64,000 bases of DNA from an uncultured Pelagibacteraceae bacterium (GCA_902634305.1 CACPJJ010000002.1:1-64000); one strand, 5' to 3'. Positions 25,338-35,292 are shown, counted from the stretch's first letter. The notes: generated from the letters alone by a model not told the origin. Made by a program: numbers and translations.

Positions 25338-26078
25338 TTAAAAGTTATTTAGGTTTTTTAACATTTTTTCATATATAGAGTTGCTACCAGCAAATATGTT
25401 AATTAGTTTATTGGAAAAATACTCTATATCATTTACTTTTCCACCTGCTTCATTAACAATAATTATTCCCGCAGCGATATCCCAAATATTTAAATTTTTC
25501 TGAAAATATCCATCATAACGACCAGCACCAACATAAGCCATATCTAACGCTGCACTTCCGGACTTTCTCACATTAAGGTCTTTATTGAATTGATCTTTAC
25601 CACCAGTTGCAAACAAACATTCATTTAGATTTCTTTTTTTTGAAACTCTAATTCTTTGATTATTAAAGTACGCCCCACTATTTTTTTCAGCATAGAACAT
25701 TTCATTTTTTATGGGATCAAATATTAAACCACTAACTATTTCTTGTTTGTTTCTTAAAGCAATTGAAATTGCAAAATGAGGTATACCATGTAAAAAATTT
25801 GTAGTTCCATCAATTGGATCTATGATCCAACAATTATCTTTATCTGAATTTTTTATTTCACCAATTTCTTCACTAAGAATTGAAAATTTTTTTCTTGATT
25901 TAGTTAGTTCTTCAATAATAATTTTTTCAACTTTTTTATCAGAATTTGTTACAAAGTCAGATGGACCTTTTGAGGATACTTGTAATTTTTCTAACTCTCC
26001 AAAATCTCTTATTATTATTTTTGATGCTTTTTCTGCAGCTTTAATCATTATATTTAGGTTTGCAGATATAGAATTCAT
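25338..26078 (-). CDS. suhB: Inositol monophosphatase family protein
   Basis: 246 residues. The metal-binding signatures of the family are present: [26 protein letters not shown], and near the C-terminus [15 protein letters not shown]. Members dephosphorylate inositol phosphates or related substrates with Mg2+; SuhB in E. coli also takes part in rRNA antitermination. Which role applies here is not shown by the sequence. The gene lies 4 bases after efp. Confidence 0.9.
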   Translation of the reverse strand: MNSISANLNIMIKAAEKASKIIIRDFGELEKLQVSSKGPSDFVTNSDKKVEKIIIEELTKSRKKFSILSEEIGEIKNSDKDNCWIIDPIDGTTNFLHGIPHFAISIALRNKQEIVSGLIFDPIKNEMFYAEKNSGAYFNNQRIRVSKKRNLNECLFATGGKDQFNKDLNVRKSGSAALDMAYVGAGRYDGYFQKNLNIWDIAAGIIIVNEAGGKVNDIEYFSNKLINIFAGSNSIYEKMLKNLNNF

Positions 26079-26082
26079 TAAA

Positions 26083-26643
26083 TTATATTTTTTTTATGTA
26101 TTCAATAGATCTAGTATCAATAATTATCTTATCACCATTCTCAATGAATGGTGGCACTTGAATTTTTAATCCATTGTCTAGTATTGCTGGTTTATATGAT
26201 GATGAAACTGTCTGACCTTTTAAGGCGACGTCTGTGCTTTCTATTTCACAAGTAATTTGATTTGGTAATTCAAGCGATATGGGTTTTTCCTCATAAAAAT
26301 TTATTTTTACTTCTAATTCTTCCTTTAAAAATTTTCCTTTTTCTCCAACAATATCTTTTTTTATATTTATTTGTTCAAATGATTTTTGATTTATAAAGTA
26401 ATAATCTGATTCATCTTCATATAAATAATTAAAGCTAATTTCCTCTAGTGAAGCTTTCTCTACTGTGTCACTAGATCTGAACCTTTCATTTAACTTAGTA
26501 CCTCTGTTTACACTTTTCATTTCAACCTGATTAAACGCTCCGCCTTTACCAGGTTTTACATGTTGTGTTTTAAGAACTTCCCATAAATCATCTTTATGCT
26601 CTAAAAGCATTCCAGGCTTAATTTCATTTCCAGATATTTTCAT
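26083..26643 (-). CDS. efp: Elongation factor P
   Basis: 186 residues, with the three beta-barrel domains expected. The N-terminal domain has the loop KPGKGGAFNQ whose lysine, in many bacteria, is modified and reaches the peptidyl-transferase centre to relieve stalling at polyproline. The C-terminal motif VPPFIENGDKIIIDTRS is the EF-P signature. The ATG overlaps the thiE stop by four bases. Whether the modification enzymes EpmA/EpmB are present cannot be seen in this window. Confidence 0.96.
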   Translation of the reverse strand: MKISGNEIKPGMLLEHKDDLWEVLKTQHVKPGKGGAFNQVEMKSVNRGTKLNERFRSSDTVEKASLEEISFNYLYEDESDYYFINQKSFEQINIKKDIVGEKGKFLKEELEVKINFYEEKPISLELPNQITCEIESTDVALKGQTVSSSYKPAILDNGLKIQVPPFIENGDKIIIDTRSIEYIKKI

Positions 26644-27263
26644 ATTAGTTTATTTATCGCTTCTTTTGGGTTTAGTTTTTTATTATTCCAAATGTAGCCT
26701 GAAATAGCCAAAAAGTTAGCTTTATTCAATAAAAGTTTTTTATAATTAGTATCTTTTATTCCACCTATTGCCACAAAAGGAATATTTGTTAACTTTTTAG
26801 CTAAACCTAGTATTTTTAAACTTGCTTTATATTTAGTTCTTTTTGTTTTAGTTGAGTAAAATGCTCCGAAGGCTAAATAGTTTGCGCCTTCTTTGACAGC
26901 TCTCTTTGCTAGTTTTAATGAATTATGACAGGTAACACCTATGATTTTATTTTTTAATAATTTTCTAGCATTATAAATTTTCATATCTTTTTGACCCAAA
27001 TGACAACCATCTGCATTAATTTTTTTTGCAATTACTGGGTCGTCATTAATTAGGAGTTTAACTTGATATTTTTTACAAATTTTTTTTATTTTTTTTCCAA
27101 TGTAAATTTTGTTTTTAAAACTTTCTTTTTTCAACCTTAATTGAAAAAAACTTACTTTTTTTGAACTTAATACTTGTCTTAGTGTAGTATAAAATTTCTC
27201 GTTTTTAATCTTATTAGGAGAAATTAAATATATAAATCTTTTATTTTTGCTATTTTTCCTCAA
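26640..27263 (-). CDS. thiE: Thiamine phosphate synthase
   Basis: 207 residues, a TIM barrel that joins HMP-pyrophosphate and thiazole phosphate to give thiamine phosphate and PPi. Visible: QLRLKKES, INDDPVIAKKINADGCHLGQ (pyrophosphate and Mg binding), GVTCHNSL and FGAFYSTKTK, then VAIGGI. The start chosen is TTG (ending at 27263), overlapping fba by 14 bases; no ATG lies close by. It sits in the middle of a glycolysis operon, a long-range link to thiD (46120) being only metabolic. Confidence 0.9.
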   Translation of the reverse strand: MRKNSKNKRFIYLISPNKIKNEKFYTTLRQVLSSKKVSFFQLRLKKESFKNKIYIGKKIKKICKKYQVKLLINDDPVIAKKINADGCHLGQKDMKIYNARKLLKNKIIGVTCHNSLKLAKRAVKEGANYLAFGAFYSTKTKRTKYKASLKILGLAKKLTNIPFVAIGGIKDTNYKKLLLNKANFLAISGYIWNNKKLNPKEAINKLI

Positions 27264-28260
27264 GTTCTTTTGACCATTTTCCTTGAGCTGCGAGTGAGCA
27301 CATATTTGCTCTGTGATTAAAAATTTCCTGTGTTCCTTTAATATTTTTTATATCTTTCGACCAAAACTTAATAGCACTTTGTTGTAAGGCTCTTCCGTAT
27401 GAGTAACTCATTATAAAATTTGTATTATTATATTTATTAATTAAATTTAGGTTTTCAGCTGCCTCTATTTCAGTTTGGCCACCTGATAAAAAAGCTATTC
27501 CTGGCACCTCTTTGGGAACAGTATCTTTTAAACATTTTAAAGTTAAATGAGCAATTTTTTCTTTACTTATTTTTTCATTTGATTTATTTCCTGGAAGTAT
27601 CATGTTTGGTTTTAAAATTATTCCTTCCAAACTAACCTTATGTTGAATTAGCTCTTCAAAACATTTTTTGATTACTTCTGATGTTTTATTTAAACAATCT
27701 TCAGCTGTATGATCTCCATCCATCAATACTTCAGGCTCTACAATTGGAACCATTCCATTTTCTTGAACTATAAAAGAGTACTTAGCTAAAGCATTAGCGT
27801 TTGCATCAATTGATAATTTGCTAGGATAGTTTTTTGAAATAGTATAAATGCCTCTCCATTTAGTAAATCTTGCTCCAAGCTTATAGTAATCCTTCAATCT
27901 TTTACCTAAGCCATCTAATCCTTCTGTAATTTTTTCATCAGGTGAGTCCACCATAGGCTTTGCTCCTGTATCTACTTTTATTCCAGGCACAGCTCCTGAT
28001 GAAGAAATTAACTCTGGAATAGTTTTTTTTGAGCTCGTGCTTTGTTTTATGGTTTCATCATACAAAATAACACCACCTATACATGTTTTCATACTTTCAG
28101 ATGAGAAAAGTGTTTCTCTGAATAGCAACCTATTTTCTGGAGTTGATTCCACATTTACGGCACCAAGTCTCTTAGTCATTGTTCCAGTACTTTCGTCAGC
28201 AGCCAGAATACCTTTTCCGTGAGATAAAATTTTCAATGCGATTTTATTTATATCAGACAT
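27250..28260 (-). CDS. fba: Class I fructose-bisphosphate aldolase
   Basis: 336 residues. It is the Schiff-base class rather than the zinc class: GILAADESTGTMTKRL at the N-terminus, FTKWRGIY, EPEVLMDGDH and the lysine-containing IILKPNMILPG, with LSGGQTEIEA towards the end. It interconverts fructose-1,6-bisphosphate with glyceraldehyde-3-phosphate and DHAP. The ATG overlaps the end of pgk by eight bases, placing it in a tkt-gap-pgk-fba operon useful for gluconeogenesis and glycolysis. Confidence 0.96.
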   Translation of the reverse strand: MSDINKIALKILSHGKGILAADESTGTMTKRLGAVNVESTPENRLLFRETLFSSESMKTCIGGVILYDETIKQSTSSKKTIPELISSSGAVPGIKVDTGAKPMVDSPDEKITEGLDGLGKRLKDYYKLGARFTKWRGIYTISKNYPSKLSIDANANALAKYSFIVQENGMVPIVEPEVLMDGDHTAEDCLNKTSEVIKKCFEELIQHKVSLEGIILKPNMILPGNKSNEKISKEKIAHLTLKCLKDTVPKEVPGIAFLSGGQTEIEAAENLNLINKYNNTNFIMSYSYGRALQQSAIKFWSKDIKNIKGTQEIFNHRANMCSLAAQGKWSKELEEK

Positions 28261-29443
28261 TTTGATTTAAAGCTTTTATAGCAGGTAGAGTTTTTCCTTC
28301 AAGATATTCTAAAAAAGCTCCACCAGCAGTTGAAACAAAAGTAAATGAATCAAATTTTTTAAATTTGTTTATTGCAGCAACTGTTTCACCACCTCCTGCT
28401 ACAGAAAAAATTTTATCATTCCTTGTTTTTTGAGAAATTAAATCTAATATTTTTTTTGTTCCATTTTGGAAATTTGGATTTTCAAAATAACCTGCAGGAC
28501 CATTCCAAAGTATTGTTCTAGAGTTACTTATTATTGCTTCAATAGATGATATTGTTTTTGATCCAATATCTAATATCATTTCATTATCTTTTATTTCATT
28601 TATATTTTTTTCTTTTCCTTCTCCATTTAGATCAGTAGACACTATTGCATCTTTGGGAATAGTAATTTCACAATTATAATTTTTTGAGTTTTCCAATATT
28701 TCTTTAATTAAAGAACCACATTCATTTTCACATATTGATTTTCCTATATTTGAACCAGTATGTTTAAGCATTGTATTGCCCATTCCACCTACAATTATAA
28801 TATTATTAAATTTCTTTATTAAATTGTTTATAATTTTAATTTTTGTAGAAATTTTTGAGCCTCCAATTATTAGAGAAACAGGCTTTTCAATTTCAGAAGT
28901 TATTTTTTTTAATGCATTAATTTCCTCTGTAATTTGTAGCCCAAAATATGAAGGAATATACTTGGTGATCCCTTCAACAGAAGCATGAGATCTGTGAGAA
29001 CAAGAGAAAGCATCATTTACATATATGTCTCCCAATGTAGATATTTTTTTTGAAAAATCTGGGTCATTTGTCTCTTCTCCTTCATTAAATCTAATATTTT
29101 CTAACATCAAGATTGATGCATTTGGAATTTTGTTTATTTCTGAAAGTGTATTCTCGCTAATTAGATCTTCACTAAAAAAGACATTTTTCTTTAAGAGAAG
29201 AGATAATTTTTCTGATATAGGTTTTAAAGACATTCCATTAACCACCTTACCTTTAGGCCTTCCTATGTGAGACATAATTATAATTTTTGCCTCTTTCTTT
29301 AACAAAAGTTTTATAGTTGGTATTATTTTTTCAATTCTTGATGTTTCGGTTATTGATCCATTTTTCATTGGAACATTTAAATCAACTCTTAATAAAACTT
29401 TTTTTCCTTTTAGATCAAAATTATTATTTGTGATGCTGTTCAT
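28253..29443 (-). CDS. pgk: Phosphoglycerate kinase
   Basis: 396 residues, full length. Motifs: VLLRVDLNVPMKNG, MSHIGRPKG, MLENIRFNEGEE, NDAFSCSHRSHAS, and the ATP-side WNGPAGYFEN, SVAGGGETVAAI with FVSTAGGA. It transfers a phosphate between 1,3-bisphosphoglycerate and ADP. It lies between gap (7-base gap) and fba (overlap) in the same order found in many alphaproteobacteria. No irregularity was seen. Confidence 0.97.
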   Translation of the reverse strand: MNSITNNNFDLKGKKVLLRVDLNVPMKNGSITETSRIEKIIPTIKLLLKKEAKIIIMSHIGRPKGKVVNGMSLKPISEKLSLLLKKNVFFSEDLISENTLSEINKIPNASILMLENIRFNEGEETNDPDFSKKISTLGDIYVNDAFSCSHRSHASVEGITKYIPSYFGLQITEEINALKKITSEIEKPVSLIIGGSKISTKIKIINNLIKKFNNIIIVGGMGNTMLKHTGSNIGKSICENECGSLIKEILENSKNYNCEITIPKDAIVSTDLNGEGKEKNINEIKDNEMILDIGSKTISSIEAIISNSRTILWNGPAGYFENPNFQNGTKKILDLISQKTRNDKIFSVAGGGETVAAINKFKKFDSFTFVSTAGGAFLEYLEGKTLPAIKALNQNV

Positions 29444-29450
29444 GAAAAAA

Positions 29451-30455
29451 TTAGATTTTATGAATATATTCTGCTAAATCGCACATCCTTGAAGCAAATC
29501 CCCATTCATTATCATACCATGCTGAAACTTTACCCATGTCATCTCCAACAACATTAGTCAAAGATAGGTCAATGATAGAAGAATTAGGGTTATGATTAAA
29601 GTCGATTGATACAAGCTTTTCATCAGTTGCAAATAGAACACTTTTCAATTCTTTTTTTGAAGCTTTTTTAAAAGAATCATTAATTTTTTTTACGGTTAGT
29701 TTGTTTTTTGAATGAAATACAAGATCTACTAATGAAACATTTGGGGTTGGCACCCTAATAGCCAAACCTTCAAGTTTTCCTTTTAATTCAGGAATAATTT
29801 CTCCAATAGCTTTTGAAGCACCTGTAGAAGTTGGAACCATAGACTGAGTTGCAGATCTTGCTCGTCTTAGATCTTTGTGGGAGTTATCCAATAGTCTTTG
29901 GTCAGTTGTGTATGAATGAATAGTTGTCATAAAACCTTTTTGTATTTTAAATTCCTTATTTAAAACGTATACGATTGGTGCAAGGCAATTAGTTGTGCAA
30001 GAAGCAGCAGAAATTATTAAATCTTTTTTGCTAATCGATTTGTGATTTACTCCATAAACAATAGTTTTATCAGCGTTTTTACAAGGCGCAGAAACAATAA
30101 CTTTTTTTGCACCGTTTTTTATATGTGTATAAAGCTTCTCTTTTGAATTAAATTTTCCTGTGCATTCTAAAACGTAATCTACACCAAATTTCTTCCAATT
30201 AATTTCATTTAAATTTGAATGTTGTGAGAACGTAATTTTTTTACTGTTTAGGTTTAAGTAGTTATCTCCATATTTTATTTTACAATTAAATTTTCCGTGA
30301 ACAGAGTCATACTTTAATAATGAGGAGACAATTTGAGAATTTGATCTACTGTTGATGTGTTTAATTTCTACTTTTTTATTATTATTTTCAATCAATGATC
30401 TGATAATCATTCTTCCTATTCTACCCAAACCATTAATACCAATTTTTACTGTCAT
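29451..30455 (-). CDS. gap: Glyceraldehyde-3-phosphate dehydrogenase
   Basis: 334 residues. The NAD-binding GINGLGRIGRM is at the N-terminus, the catalytic cysteine is in SAASCTTNCLAP, and the phosphate sites are in RRARSATQSMVPTSTGASKA. The C-terminal WYDNEWGFASRM is conserved. It oxidises glyceraldehyde-3-phosphate with NAD(P) and phosphate. It overlaps the tkt stop by four bases. Cofactor preference is not determined from these motifs. Confidence 0.97.
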   Translation of the reverse strand: MTVKIGINGLGRIGRMIIRSLIENNNKKVEIKHINSRSNSQIVSSLLKYDSVHGKFNCKIKYGDNYLNLNSKKITFSQHSNLNEINWKKFGVDYVLECTGKFNSKEKLYTHIKNGAKKVIVSAPCKNADKTIVYGVNHKSISKKDLIISAASCTTNCLAPIVYVLNKEFKIQKGFMTTIHSYTTDQRLLDNSHKDLRRARSATQSMVPTSTGASKAIGEIIPELKGKLEGLAIRVPTPNVSLVDLVFHSKNKLTVKKINDSFKKASKKELKSVLFATDEKLVSIDFNHNPNSSIIDLSLTNVVGDDMGKVSAWYDNEWGFASRMCDLAEYIHKI

Positions 30456-32404
30456 TTTTTATTATTTATCATTTCTTTAACTTTTTTTACTATATTTTTA
30501 CTTGTTAAACCAAAGTGATCATAAATCTCTTTATAAGGAGCACTTTTTCCAAAGTTATCTATTCCAAAAGCTATTCCATTTTCGCCAATATATTTTTTCC
30601 AATAATCAGTTGTAGATGCTTCTATTGAAATTTTATGTTTTGTTTCATTCAAAATTTTAGATTTATAATCTTTTTTTTGTATATCAAATAATTCGTGACA
30701 TGGCATGGATATAACTTTTGAATAAATCTTTTCTATGGCCAATTTTTGACTAACTTCAGTTGCTAACTCAACTTCAGAGCCAGTAGCCAGTATAGTCACG
30801 TCAATTTCACTTTTTGTTCTTGATACTTCGTATGCACCAGCTGAACATTTATTTTCGTTTGTAAATTCTTTTCTAATTTGATTAATTTTTTGTCTGCTCA
30901 CTGCAATTATACTAGGTTGATCTTTACCAGATATTGCAGCAAGATCCCAACACTCAAAAGTTTCAACAGTATCAGCGGGTCTAAAAACATTTAAATTTGG
31001 AATAGATCTTAGCCCAGTTAATTGTTCGATTGGTTGATGAGTTGGACCATCTTCTCCAAGTCCAATTGAGTCATGACTCATTATATAAATTACTCTTTGT
31101 TTCATTATTGCAGCCAATCTTATGGCTGGTTTACAATAATCACTAAAGATTAAAAAAGTTCCACCATATGGAATTAATTCACTATGTAGTGCTAAACCAT
31201 TCATTATTCCACACATTGCATGTTCTCTAACTCCATAATGAATATAGTTTCCTTTAAAATTTCCAGGCTTAATTATTTGGTGACTTTTTGTTTTGGTATT
31301 ATTTGAGCCTGATAGATCTGCAGAACCTCCTATTATAGTAGGATTTTTTTTTGTTAAGAAACTGATTATTTTTTCGGAAGATTTTCTAGTAGCAATAGCT
31401 TCAGGTTTATTAATAACATTTTGTTTTTCTTTAAGAAAATCTTTTAAAAAAGAAGTGTGGCTAATTTTTTTATATTTATTTTTTTTAACCCACTTTTCTG
31501 CTTCTTTAATTCCTCTACTTCCAATTTTTCTCCACTCATCTAATATTTTTTTTGGAACCTCGAATGAGGGATGACCCCATTTTAATTTTTTTCTTACTAA
31601 TTTTATTTCATCTTCACCAAGAGGACTTCCATGAGAAGTTTCTTTTCCTGATTTATTAGGTGAGCCAAAACCGATAACAGTTTTGCAAGATATCACAGTA
31701 GGTTTTTTTGCTTTTTGTGCTTTTTTAAGAGCTTTTGATATTTGTTTTTCGTTATGGCCATCTATAAGAATATAATCCCAACCATAACTTTCAAATCTTT
31801 TTTTAAAATTATCAGATACAGCAAGACTAGTAGGCCCATCAATTGATATAGAGTTATTATCAAACAACATGATTAAATTTTTTAATTTTAGATGACCAGC
31901 TAGACTTAAAGCTTCATGACTTATACCTTCCATTAGACAGCCATCTCCAGCTAGAACATAAGTTTTGTGATTTATAATATTTTTACCAATTTTTTTTTTC
32001 AAAATTTCTTCTGCAATTGCCATTCCCACAGAGTTTGCTATTCCTTGCCCCAAAGGTCCAGTAGTGGTCTCTATTCCTGAATTAGGAATATATTCCGGAT
32101 GCCCTGCACAAATTGAATTTAATTGTCTAAAGTTTTTTATATCTTTTAAGGAAATACTTTTATATCCAGTTAAGTATAATAAAGAGTAAAGTAGCATAGA
32201 ACCATGACCAGCTGACAAAACAAACCTATCTCTATTAAGCCAATTTGGATTTTTTGGATTAAATTTTAGAAATTTTTTGAACAATACCGTTGCCACATCT
32301 GCCATACCCATTGGCATACCAGGGTGTCCAGAGTTAGCTTTTTGCACAGCATCTATGGATAAAAACCTTATAGCGTTGGATAAATCTTTATTATTTGCGT
32401 TCAA
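30452..32404 (-). CDS. tkt: Transketolase
   Basis: 650 residues. Thiamine-diphosphate motifs: NSGHPGMPMGMADVA, TTGPLGQGIANSVGMA, GDGCLMEGIS with the NN of DNN, and in the Pyr domain GLGEDGPTHQPIEQL. It moves two-carbon units among sugar phosphates. The start is a TTG (ending at 32404) preceded by AAGGA about 6 bases upstream; no ATG precedes the conserved start. It heads the central-carbon operon, divergent from the zapA operon across a 53-base gap that must hold both promoters. Confidence 0.96.
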   Translation of the reverse strand: MNANNKDLSNAIRFLSIDAVQKANSGHPGMPMGMADVATVLFKKFLKFNPKNPNWLNRDRFVLSAGHGSMLLYSLLYLTGYKSISLKDIKNFRQLNSICAGHPEYIPNSGIETTTGPLGQGIANSVGMAIAEEILKKKIGKNIINHKTYVLAGDGCLMEGISHEALSLAGHLKLKNLIMLFDNNSISIDGPTSLAVSDNFKKRFESYGWDYILIDGHNEKQISKALKKAQKAKKPTVISCKTVIGFGSPNKSGKETSHGSPLGEDEIKLVRKKLKWGHPSFEVPKKILDEWRKIGSRGIKEAEKWVKKNKYKKISHTSFLKDFLKEKQNVINKPEAIATRKSSEKIISFLTKKNPTIIGGSADLSGSNNTKTKSHQIIKPGNFKGNYIHYGVREHAMCGIMNGLALHSELIPYGGTFLIFSDYCKPAIRLAAIMKQRVIYIMSHDSIGLGEDGPTHQPIEQLTGLRSIPNLNVFRPADTVETFECWDLAAISGKDQPSIIAVSRQKINQIRKEFTNENKCSAGAYEVSRTKSEIDVTILATGSEVELATEVSQKLAIEKIYSKVISMPCHELFDIQKKDYKSKILNETKHKISIEASTTDYWKKYIGENGIAFGIDNFGKSAPYKEIYDHFGLTSKNIVKKVKEMINNKK

Positions 32405-32457
32405 AAATATCCTTTATAGACTTGGGTGAATCAATTTATTATTATATTTATATATAT

Positions 32458-32781
32458 ATGAATTCTATACACGAAAAAGAAAAAAAACTTAATGAAGCCT
32501 TAGAAAAATTAAATTCAATAAATCCTCAAAATTTAAATTTAAAGGAAACTATCTCAAATTTAGATCAGCAAAAAAATCAATTAGAAATTGAAAAAAAAGA
32601 ATTAGAAGCAAATTATTTAGAACTTCAGCAAAATTATCAAAAACTTAAGTCAAAGATTGATGATTTAAATAATCAAAAGGAATCTGAAGTAAAAAAAGAA
32701 ATAGAATTTTCTGATAAAATTGATGAATTAAATCAAGAAACGGATAGTTTATTGGAAGAAATAGATAAATGGCAAATGTAA
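32458..32781 (+). CDS. Small coiled-coil protein upstream of zapA (DUF4164-like)
   Basis: 107 residues, almost wholly helical and charged, with heptad-like spacing of L and I through QQKNQLEIEKKELEANYLEL and similar segments; no hydrophobic membrane segment. The open frame begins at 32395, but the ATG at 32458 was chosen because the earlier part is promoter-like AT repeats. It overlaps zapA by 13 bases. In alphaproteobacteria a short coiled-coil DUF4164 gene often lies just before zapA; this is my comparison, not proven. A cell-division role is inferred from position. Confidence 0.7.
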   Translation: MNSIHEKEKKLNEALEKLNSINPQNLNLKETISNLDQQKNQLEIEKKELEANYLELQQNYQKLKSKIDDLNNQKESEVKKEIEFSDKIDELNQETDSLLEEIDKWQM

Positions 32782-33215
32782 ATATAAAATTTAACAATAA
32801 AGAATTTTTACTTTCATGTGAGGATGGTCAAGAAGAGCATCTAGAGGAACTTGCATACCATTTAAATGAAAAATTTAATAATTTAAAATCAAATTTGGGA
32901 AACATTGGAGAAAATAAACTTTTATTAATTACATCTATCTCTACCATGGATGAGTATTTTGAGACTAAAAAAAAAATAGATCAAAAAATAGAAGAATTAA
33001 GAAATTTAACAGAAAAATTTAAAGAATTGAAATCTCTTGTATATGAGTACAAAGAAAAAAAAGAAAATGAGATAAACAACTTAAATGATGAGCAAAAAAA
33101 ACTTAAAAATCAGCTAGAAGATAACAAATCAGATTATGAAAAAGCAATTGAAAAGGCAGCTGATCAAATAGAGAATTTTTTAACAAAAGTTGATTCCAAA
33201 AATCCATTACAGTAA
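32769..33215 (+). CDS. zapA: Cell division protein ZapA
   Basis: 148 residues. The N-terminal domain VNIKFNNKEFLLSCEDGQEE, followed by LAYHLNEKF and LLLITSISTMDEYFE, is the ZapA signature. The rest is a coiled coil of about 90 residues, longer than in E. coli. ZapA binds FtsZ and cross-links protofilaments at mid-cell. It overlaps the upstream coiled-coil gene, and the 5-formyltetrahydrofolate cyclo-ligase gene starts 6 bases after its stop, so there is no space for the 6S RNA often found here. Confidence 0.88.
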   Translation: MANVNIKFNNKEFLLSCEDGQEEHLEELAYHLNEKFNNLKSNLGNIGENKLLLITSISTMDEYFETKKKIDQKIEELRNLTEKFKELKSLVYEYKEKKENEINNLNDEQKKLKNQLEDNKSDYEKAIEKAADQIENFLTKVDSKNPLQ

Positions 33216-33220
33216 GACCT

Positions 33221-33769
33221 GTGATAAAATCTAAAATAAGAAAAAAAATATTATATATTAGAAAAAAAAAAAATAATAAAAATATAAAATTTTCATTTTT
33301 AAAAGTTTTTAAAGAAATAAAAAAAAAAATTTTGAAGAACAAAATAATTGGAGGTTATTATCCAGTAAATTCTGAAATTGATATACTGGAAATTCTAGAA
33401 AGTTTAGAAAAAAAAGCAGGTGTGAAATTAAGTCTGCCTGTTATAAAAAAAAATAACGAGATGGATTTTTACAAATGGTCTACAAAAAGTTTATTAAAAC
33501 TAAATAAATTTGGAATACCTGAGCCTGAAGAAATTAAAAAGGTTTTTCCTGATGTAATTTTTGTTCCAATAGTGGCATTTGATAATAGATTATATCGTAT
33601 TGGATATGGAGGTGGATACTATGATAGATATATTCAGAAACTCTCAAATAAAAAAAAATTATTTAAGATAGGAATTGCTCATTCATGTCAAAAAATAAAT
33701 AAAGTTCCTATTAATAAATATGATAAAAAATTAGATATAATTATTACAGAAAAATATATCTTAAGATGA
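33221..33769 (+). CDS. fau: 5-formyltetrahydrofolate cyclo-ligase
   Basis: 182 residues with a GTG start. It converts 5-formyl-THF to 5,10-methenyl-THF using ATP. The conserved C-terminal VPIVAFDNRLYRIGYGGGYYDRY carries the family signature, and the N-terminus has the usual IRKKILYIRKK basic helix. The middle GYYPVNSEID is the substrate-binding region. It precedes the ymdB-like gene with an ATGA overlap. Order zapA-fau is common in proteobacteria. Confidence 0.93.
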   Translation: MIKSKIRKKILYIRKKKNNKNIKFSFLKVFKEIKKKILKNKIIGGYYPVNSEIDILEILESLEKKAGVKLSLPVIKKNNEMDFYKWSTKSLLKLNKFGIPEPEEIKKVFPDVIFVPIVAFDNRLYRIGYGGGYYDRYIQKLSNKKKLFKIGIAHSCQKINKVPINKYDKKLDIIITEKYILR

Positions 33770-34566
33770 GAATTTTTTTTTTAGGTGATATCGTTGGTAG
33801 ATCTGGAAGATCGGCTGTTATTATGAATCTAAAAGACATTGTAGAAAAAAAAAAAATTGATTTTGTGATAGTTAATGGTGAAAACGCTGCAGATCAAGGA
33901 GTTGGTATTACTGAGAAAATTTCAAACGATTTATTTAATTCGGGAGTAGATGTAATTACAACTGGAAACCATGTATGGGATCAAAAAGAAACTGCAAATC
34001 ATATAGAAAGAGAAATAAGACTTTTAAGACCTGAAAACATATCAATTAATTCTCCAGGAAAAGGATTTGGAATATATGAATCAAAAAATGGATTTAAAGT
34101 TGGTGTATTAAATTTAATGGGAAATGTTTTTATGAAAAAATGTGATGATGTTTTTGAGGCTGCAACAAAATTTATAAACAATTATAAACTAAAAGAAGAT
34201 TATGATTTTTTAGTTGTTGATTTTCATGGAGAAATAACAAGTGAAAAAATGGCCATAGGACATTTTTTGGATGGGAAGGCAACATTAGTAGTTGGAACAC
34301 ATACTCATGTACCAACAAATGATGTAAGAATTTTAATTAATGGAACAGCATTTCAAACAGACGCAGGTATGTGTGGAGACTATGACTCGGTAATAGGAAT
34401 GAACAAGGAAAATTCTTTAAATCGTTTTTTAAAAAAAGAATCAACAAAACATTTTCCTGCTGAAGGTAAGGCAACTTTGTGTGGTCTTATTGTTGAATGT
34501 GATACATCTAATGGTCTGGCTAAAAAAGCAGAACCGTTTATATACAGAGGAGAGTTAATAAAATAA
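33766..34566 (+). CDS. YmdB-type metallophosphoesterase (TIGR00282 family)
   Basis: 266 residues. Metal-binding motifs of this calcineurin-like group are present: FFLGDIVGRSGR (D8), VNGENAADQGVGIT, TGNHVWDQKE, DFHGE and VGTHTHVPTND, with TDAGMCGDYDSVIGM near the end. In Bacillus YmdB is a cyclic-nucleotide phosphodiesterase linked to biofilm regulation; activity in alphaproteobacteria is not settled. It overlaps fau and is followed after 9 bases by yebC. Confidence 0.9.
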   Translation: MRIFFLGDIVGRSGRSAVIMNLKDIVEKKKIDFVIVNGENAADQGVGITEKISNDLFNSGVDVITTGNHVWDQKETANHIEREIRLLRPENISINSPGKGFGIYESKNGFKVGVLNLMGNVFMKKCDDVFEAATKFINNYKLKEDYDFLVVDFHGEITSEKMAIGHFLDGKATLVVGTHTHVPTNDVRILINGTAFQTDAGMCGDYDSVIGMNKENSLNRFLKKESTKHFPAEGKATLCGLIVECDTSNGLAKKAEPFIYRGELIK

Positions 34567-34575
34567 TAAATTCTT

Positions 34576-35292
34576 ATGGCAGGACATTCACATTGGGCCG
34601 GAATAAAACACAAAAAAGGTAAAGCAGATAAAGCACGTTCAAATCTGTTCTCTAAACTTTCTAGAGAAATTACAGTAGCAGCAAAATTAGGTGACAAAAA
34701 TCCAGACATGAATGCAAGATTAAGATCCGCAATACAATCTGCAAGATCATCAAATATGCCTAAAGACAACATTCAAAGAGCGATTGAGAAATCTGAAATG
34801 AACACAGATTCAAACTATGAAAATATTAGATATGAAGGTTTTGGGCCAAAAACAATTGCCGTGATAGTTGAAACTTTAACCAATAATAAAAATAGAACAG
34901 CTTCAAATTTGAGAACTATTTTTCAAAAAAATGGAGGTAATTTAGGTACGCAAGGTTCAGCTTCGCATAATTTTAAACAAATAGGAGTAATTAAAATTGA
35001 AAAATCTGAAGCTTCGAACGAAAGAATATTTGAATTAACAGTTGATTCAGGAGCAAATGAATGTTTTTCAAATGAAGATTTTCATGAAATCCAGTGTGAT
35101 AAAAATGAAATATATGTTGTAAAAAAAAATCTTGAAAAAAATATTAGTAATTTTTTATCAACAGAAATTGAGTGGGTCCCCTTAAACAAAATAGCCATAT
35201 CCTCTGTAGAAAAAGAGGAAATAATAAATTTTTTAGGATCTTTAGATGATGACGATGATGTACAAAGTGTTTATACAAATGCAAAATTATAA
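34576..35292 (+). CDS. yebC: YebC/PmpR family protein
   Basis: 238 residues starting MAGHSHWAGIKHKKGKADKAR, the invariant N-terminus of the family, followed by LFSKLSREI, NMPKDNIQRAIEK, YEGFGP and LGTQGS. Family members are described as DNA-binding regulators and, for some, as translation factors acting at proline-rich stalls. Its place just before a ruvC-type gene is the common proteobacterial order. No irregularity seen in the protein. Confidence 0.95.
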   Translation: MAGHSHWAGIKHKKGKADKARSNLFSKLSREITVAAKLGDKNPDMNARLRSAIQSARSSNMPKDNIQRAIEKSEMNTDSNYENIRYEGFGPKTIAVIVETLTNNKNRTASNLRTIFQKNGGNLGTQGSASHNFKQIGVIKIEKSEASNERIFELTVDSGANECFSNEDFHEIQCDKNEIYVVKKNLEKNISNFLSTEIEWVPLNKIAISSVEKEEIINFLGSLDDDDDVQSVYTNAKL

